Part shown: positions 60,764 through 64,000 of the stretch, one piece after another | How positions within the stretch are numbered: position 1 is the first letter of the stretch | Layout: the number at the start of each line of letters is the position of its first letter | From: Streptomyces barkulensis | Lineage (GTDB): Bacteria > Actinomycetota > Actinomycetes > Streptomycetales > Streptomycetaceae | NCBI RefSeq assembly: GCF_002843305.1 | Contig: NZ_PGSG01000104.1 | Span: 124,001-188,000 of the forward strand | Length of the DNA: 64,000 nucleotides | Direction: 5' to 3' | The notes under the pieces: model-generated | The model's database searches: none | What the model saw: the letters and a program-made list of their open reading frames with translations, nothing else | Told to the model about the DNA's origin: nothing | Made by a program: the position numbers and the translations under genes

Positions 60764-62875
60764 ATGCCTTCAACACGCTCAGTGCCGGTCACCCTCGCGG
60801 AGATCGCGCGGATCGCCGGGGTGGGGCGGGCGGCCGTCAGCAACTGGCGGCGCCGCCACGACACCTTCCCCGCCCGGATCGGCGGCACCGACGCCAGCCC
60901 CCAGTTCTCCCTCGCCGAGATCGAGCGGTGGCTGCGGGAGAACGACAAGCTCAAGGAGATCGGGGGGCGCGAGCTGCTCTGGCCCGGTCTCGAGGCCCTC
61001 GGCAGCCGGGACGAGACGGGGCTGGCCATCGCCGAGGCCGGACGGCGGATGCTCGGCGGCCAGACCCCCGCGTCCGCCGCGCCCCTGTCCGAGCGGGCCG
61101 GGGAACTGGTCGACGAGGCCGTGGCACTGGGGCGGCGCGAGGGGGCGCGGGAGGTCTTCGAGTTCCTGTTGCAGCGCTGGCTGGACGCCCATGTCCGCCA
61201 GATCAGCGCCAGCCCCCGGCCCCTGGCGGATCTGATGGCCGAGGTCGCCCTGGCGGCGCGCCCGTCCCCGGCCGGGGACGGGGCCGGGGCCGGGGCCGGG
61301 GAGGCGACCGTGCTCGACCCGGCCTGCGGCGCGGGCCATCTGCTGGACGCCGCCGCACGGGCCGAGGCGGGCGCGGGCGCGGCACGCGTCACCCTGCTGG
61401 GGTGCGACAGCGACCCGGCACTGGCCGCGCTGGCCGCCGCGCGGCTGGCGTTCGTCACCGACGAGGCGGGCGCGGCGGGGAAGACAGGGAGGACCGGAAA
61501 AGCCGGGAAGGCCGGCAAGGCCGGTGCGGGCGGGGTACGGGTGACGGCGGACGTACGGGAGGGCGACTCCCTGCGCGCCGACCCGCACGAGCGGGCCGCC
61601 GCGGACGTCGTCCTGTGCAACCCGCCCTTCAACGAACGCGACTGGGGCTACGAGGAGCTGTCCACCGACCGGCGCTGGGTGCACGGCCTGCCGCCGCGCA
61701 CCGAGTCCGAGCTCGCCTGGGTGCAGCACGCCCTGGCCCGGCTGCGGCCGGGCGGCACCGCCGTGCTGCTGCTGCCGCCCGCCGTCGCCTCCCGCCGGGC
61801 CGGCCGCAGGATCCGCGGCGCACTGCTGCGCGCCGGACTGCTGCGCGCCGTCATCGCCCTGCCCCCCGGCTGCGCGCAGCCGCACAGCGTCTCACTGCAC
61901 CTGTGGCTGCTGCGCGCCCCCGAGGGCGCCGGGCCCGCCGAGGACAACGGAGTCCTGCTCGCCGACGCGGCGGCCTCCCAGCGGGCGGCCTCCCGCGAGG
62001 GCGGGGTGGACTGGGACGCGCTGGGCGAGTTCGTACGGACCGCGGTACGCGCCTACGACAGCGGGGCGGCCGAACTGCCGGACTGCGCCCGGCGCATGGC
62101 CGTCATCGAGCTGCTGGACGACGAGGTCGACCTCACCCCCGGGCGCCACGTCTCCCCCGCCCCCGGCGGTGATGAACTCGATCTGGCCGGCGCCTGGAGC
62201 GGCTTCGGCGAGGCTCTGGACGGACTGCGCGCCGCAGGACGGGCGCTGTCCGCCCTGGAGACGGCCGGGGACGGCGGGGGCTCGCAGCCCAGGACGACCG
62301 TGGGCGACCTGGCCCGGGCCGGGGCGCTCACCCTGCGCGGCGGCCAGCAGCCGCCGGACGGGACGGTCCGCGGCGGCGAGGCGGGCGAGGACGGTCTGCC
62401 CCTGCTGACCGTGCCGGACCTGCTCCAGGGCGGCGGGCCGACGGGCTGGCTGCACACCTCGGACGTCTCCGACCGCGGAATGCTGGTGGCCAGGCCCGGC
62501 GACGTGGTGGTGGCCGGGGTGATCCGCGCCTTCGCCGCCTGGGTGCACCAGGGCCCGCCCACCGTGCTCGGCGCCCAGTTGTACGCACTGCGCGTGGATC
62601 CGGAGAAGATGGACGCCTGGTTCCTCGCGGGCTGTCTGCGCGCACCCTCCAACGGCCGCCAGGCGGGCACCCACGCCTCCAGCGCCTCGCGGGTGGACGT
62701 GCGCAGGCTCCAGGTCCTCCAGCTCCCGCTGGCCGAGCAGTCGCGCTACAGCGAGGCGTTCCGGCGGCTGACGGAGTTCGAGGAGTACCGCGGGCGCCTG
62801 GACGAGCTGGCCTCACGCCTGTCGCGCGACATCAGCGACGGCCTGGCGACGGGCCGGCTGTCGGCCGGAAGCTGA
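60764..62875 (+). CDS. Orphan N6-adenine DNA methyltransferase with N-terminal HTH, 703 aa
   Basis: An N-terminal helix-turn-helix (L-A-E-I-A-R-I-A-G-V-G-R-A-A-V-S-N-W, 11-28) precedes an HsdM-like helical region and the catalytic domain: motif I D-P-A-C-G-A-G (185-191) and motif IV N-P-P-F (286-289). A Lys-Ala-Gly repeat (239-257) is inserted between them. The C-terminal part (about 420-690) has HsdS-like features (G-W-L-H-T-S-D-V, L-E-Q-type A-E-Q-S-R-Y). No endonuclease or specificity gene is adjacent, so it may act alone, perhaps in regulation. ATG 60764 follows CGGAG. Confidence 0.85.
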   Translation: MPSTRSVPVTLAEIARIAGVGRAAVSNWRRRHDTFPARIGGTDASPQFSLAEIERWLRENDKLKEIGGRELLWPGLEALGSRDETGLAIAEAGRRMLGGQTPASAAPLSERAGELVDEAVALGRREGAREVFEFLLQRWLDAHVRQISASPRPLADLMAEVALAARPSPAGDGAGAGAGEATVLDPACGAGHLLDAAARAEAGAGAARVTLLGCDSDPALAALAAARLAFVTDEAGAAGKTGRTGKAGKAGKAGAGGVRVTADVREGDSLRADPHERAAADVVLCNPPFNERDWGYEELSTDRRWVHGLPPRTESELAWVQHALARLRPGGTAVLLLPPAVASRRAGRRIRGALLRAGLLRAVIALPPGCAQPHSVSLHLWLLRAPEGAGPAEDNGVLLADAAASQRAASREGGVDWDALGEFVRTAVRAYDSGAAELPDCARRMAVIELLDDEVDLTPGRHVSPAPGGDELDLAGAWSGFGEALDGLRAAGRALSALETAGDGGGSQPRTTVGDLARAGALTLRGGQQPPDGTVRGGEAGEDGLPLLTVPDLLQGGGPTGWLHTSDVSDRGMLVARPGDVVVAGVIRAFAAWVHQGPPTVLGAQLYALRVDPEKMDAWFLAGCLRAPSNGRQAGTHASSASRVDVRRLQVLQLPLAEQSRYSEAFRRLTEFEEYRGRLDELASRLSRDISDGLATGRLSAGS

Positions 62876-62993
62876 GGCCCGGCGCGGGAGCGGTGACGCC
62901 CAGGGCACCGGCTCCCCGCCGGTTCGGCGGGCCGGACCGGCCCGCACCCGGTCCACACCGTCACGGAGACGGCCATGCCCCGCTCCTCTCCCC

Positions 62994-63022
62994 GGCTCCC
63001 GGGCCCCCTTTCTCCGGGAGCC
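62994..63022. terminator. 9-bp stem-loop between convergent genes
   Basis: GGCTCCCGG (62994-63002) pairs perfectly with CCGGGAGCC (63014-63022) across an 11-nt loop containing CTTTCT. It lies between the methyltransferase (plus) and the aldo/keto reductase (minus) stops. The rest of the 170-bp gap shows nothing. Confidence 0.75.
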
Positions 63023-63045
63023 CGGGTTTCCCGGGGCGGCCCGGC

Positions 63046-64000
63046 CTAACCGGCCTGACCGGCCCGGCGGGCGAGGTGGCCCTCGATCTCGGCGAGCTCG
63101 TCGTCGGTGAAGTCGAGGTTGCCGGCGGCCGCGACGTTGTCCTCCAGCTGCTTCACGCTGCTGGCCCCGACGAGCGCGGAGGTCACGCGCCCGCCGCGCA
63201 GGACCCAGGCGATGGCCGTCTGCGCCAGGGTCTGGCCGCGCCGCCGCGCGATGGAGTCGAGCGCGCGGACCGTGGCCAGGGTCTCCTCGGTGATGCCCTC
63301 GGCCGTCAGGAACGGGCTGGCGCCCGCGGCCCGGGACCCGGCGGGGATGCCGGACAGGTAGCGGTCGGTGAGCAGGCCCTGGGCCAGCGGGGAGAAGGCG
63401 ATCGAACCGGCGCCCACCTCGTCGAGGACGTCGAGCAGGCCGTCCTCGACCCAGCGGTTGAACATCGAGTACGAGGGCTGGTGGATCAGCAGCGGGGTGC
63501 CGAGCCCGGCCAGGATGCGGGCGGCCTCACGGGTCTGCTCGGGGCTGTAGTTGGAGATGCCCACGTACAGCGCCTTGCCCTGCCGGACGGCGGTGTCCAG
63601 CGCGCCCATGGTCTCCTCCAGGGGCGTGTCGGGGTCGGGGCGGTGGGAGTAGAAGACGTCGACGTACTCCAGGCCCATGCGGCTCAGGCTCTGGTCCAGG
63701 CTGGCCAGCAGGTACTTGCGCGAGCCCCACTCGCCGTACGGGCCGGGCCACATGTCGTAGCCCGCCTTGGTGGAGATCACCATCTCGTCGCGGTAGGGGC
63801 GGAAGTCGCGGGCGAGATGGCGGCCGAAGTTGGCCTCGGCCGCTCCGGGGGGCGGGCCGTAGTTGTTGGCCAGGTCGAAGTGGGTGACGCCCAGGTCGAA
63901 GGCGCGCCGCAGGATCGCCCGCTGGGCCTGAAGCGGCTTGTCGTCGCCGAAGTTGTGCCACAGGCCCAGCGAGATCGCCGGGAGTTTCAGCCCGCTGCGT
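63046..64000 (-). CDS. Aldo/keto reductase (YghZ/Kvbeta type), N-terminus beyond window
   Basis: The frame is open to the window edge (first complete codon at 63999) and ends at 63046, giving at least 317 residues. It contains D-L-A-N-N-Y-G-P-P-P-G-A-A-E (catalytic Asp/Tyr), V-I-S-T-K-A-G-Y-D-M-W-P-G-P-Y-G (Lys), V-D-V-F-Y-S-H-R-P-D (His), then Y-V-G-I-S-N-Y and A-F-S-P-L-A-Q-G. These match the E. coli YghZ/GpR group of L-glyceraldehyde-3-phosphate and methylglyoxal reductases using NADPH. Only a few dozen N-terminal residues are missing. Confidence 0.9.
   Translation of the reverse strand, partial: RSGLKLPAISLGLWHNFGDDKPLQAQRAILRRAFDLGVTHFDLANNYGPPPGAAEANFGRHLARDFRPYRDEMVISTKAGYDMWPGPYGEWGSRKYLLASLDQSLSRMGLEYVDVFYSHRPDPDTPLEETMGALDTAVRQGKALYVGISNYSPEQTREAARILAGLGTPLLIHQPSYSMFNRWVEDGLLDVLDEVGAGSIAFSPLAQGLLTDRYLSGIPAGSRAAGASPFLTAEGITEETLATVRALDSIARRRGQTLAQTAIAWVLRGGRVTSALVGASSVKQLEDNVAAAGNLDFTDDELAEIEGHLARRAGQAG

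Overview
The window is chromosomal DNA of very high GC content with strong third-position G/C bias. It carries many GTG starts, many GTGA/ATGA stop-start overlaps, a WhiB protein, XRE+DUF397 pairs, DUF6879, Trypco2 and a DmdR/IdeR-type iron box. This points to an actinomycete, most likely Streptomyces or a close relative. No rRNA, tRNA, CRISPR array, transposase or integrase was seen.

Layout. 1-8.1 kb is mostly housekeeping: a decayed DUF397 gene, MmcQ/YjbR, a DUF3515-like lipoprotein, a saccharopine-dehydrogenase-like reductase, a CoA transferase, a DUF1707 protein, serine hydroxymethyltransferase, dodecin and a small GNAT protein. 8.15-17.7 kb is a beta-glucan utilisation locus: a secreted GH16+ricin-lectin glucanase diverges from an operon for a family-5 (Opp/Dpp-type) oligosaccharide ABC importer and a GH1 beta-glucosidase, with four LacI-type palindromes in the shared 600-bp control region. 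17.7-19.6 kb encodes an ornithine-lipid-type acyltransferase pair. 19.9-23.5 kb holds a DUF3048 lipoprotein, a PaaX-type regulator and an AidB-like acyl-CoA dehydrogenase.

23.5-33.5 kb is the most interesting region: an eight-gene block, all on the minus strand, that looks like a bacterial exopolysaccharide system. It combines Pel-like parts (PelF-type GT4 and a 12-TM protein in the PelG position) with the enzyme set of the fungal galactosaminogalactan cluster (Agd3-like CE18 deacetylase, Sph3-like spherulin-4/GH135, Ega3-like GH114, and sugar-nucleotide SDR enzymes plus a nucleotidyltransferase). A 770-bp intergenic region with a 32-bp palindrome separates it from a divergent ImmA/IrrE-like metallopeptidase plus MAB_1171c-like membrane protein.

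36.1-44.7 kb is a five-gene, fully overlapping operon: trypsin-like protease, PknG-like kinase, VWA protein, a 4-TM GlnX-like protein and a solute-binding lipoprotein. It diverges from a Trypco2 gene and resembles an enlarged version of the mycobacterial PknG-GlnX-GlnH sensory cassette. 44.7-53.7 kb is accessory: an EVE-like protein, WhiB, a DHFR-like protein, a gene graveyard (DUF421 and toxin fragments), a DrrAB-like exporter, a Ca2+/cation antiporter, an XRE/DUF397 pair, a DUF6879 pair, and an HxlR regulator fused by deletion to an NmrA-like fragment. 53.7-64 kb holds an iron-siderophore importer around an iron box, DUF504, PnuC-NadR for NAD salvage, an orphan N6 DNA methyltransferase and a partial aldo/keto reductase.

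All family assignments come from reading the translated sequence and recalled family patterns. No database search was run.
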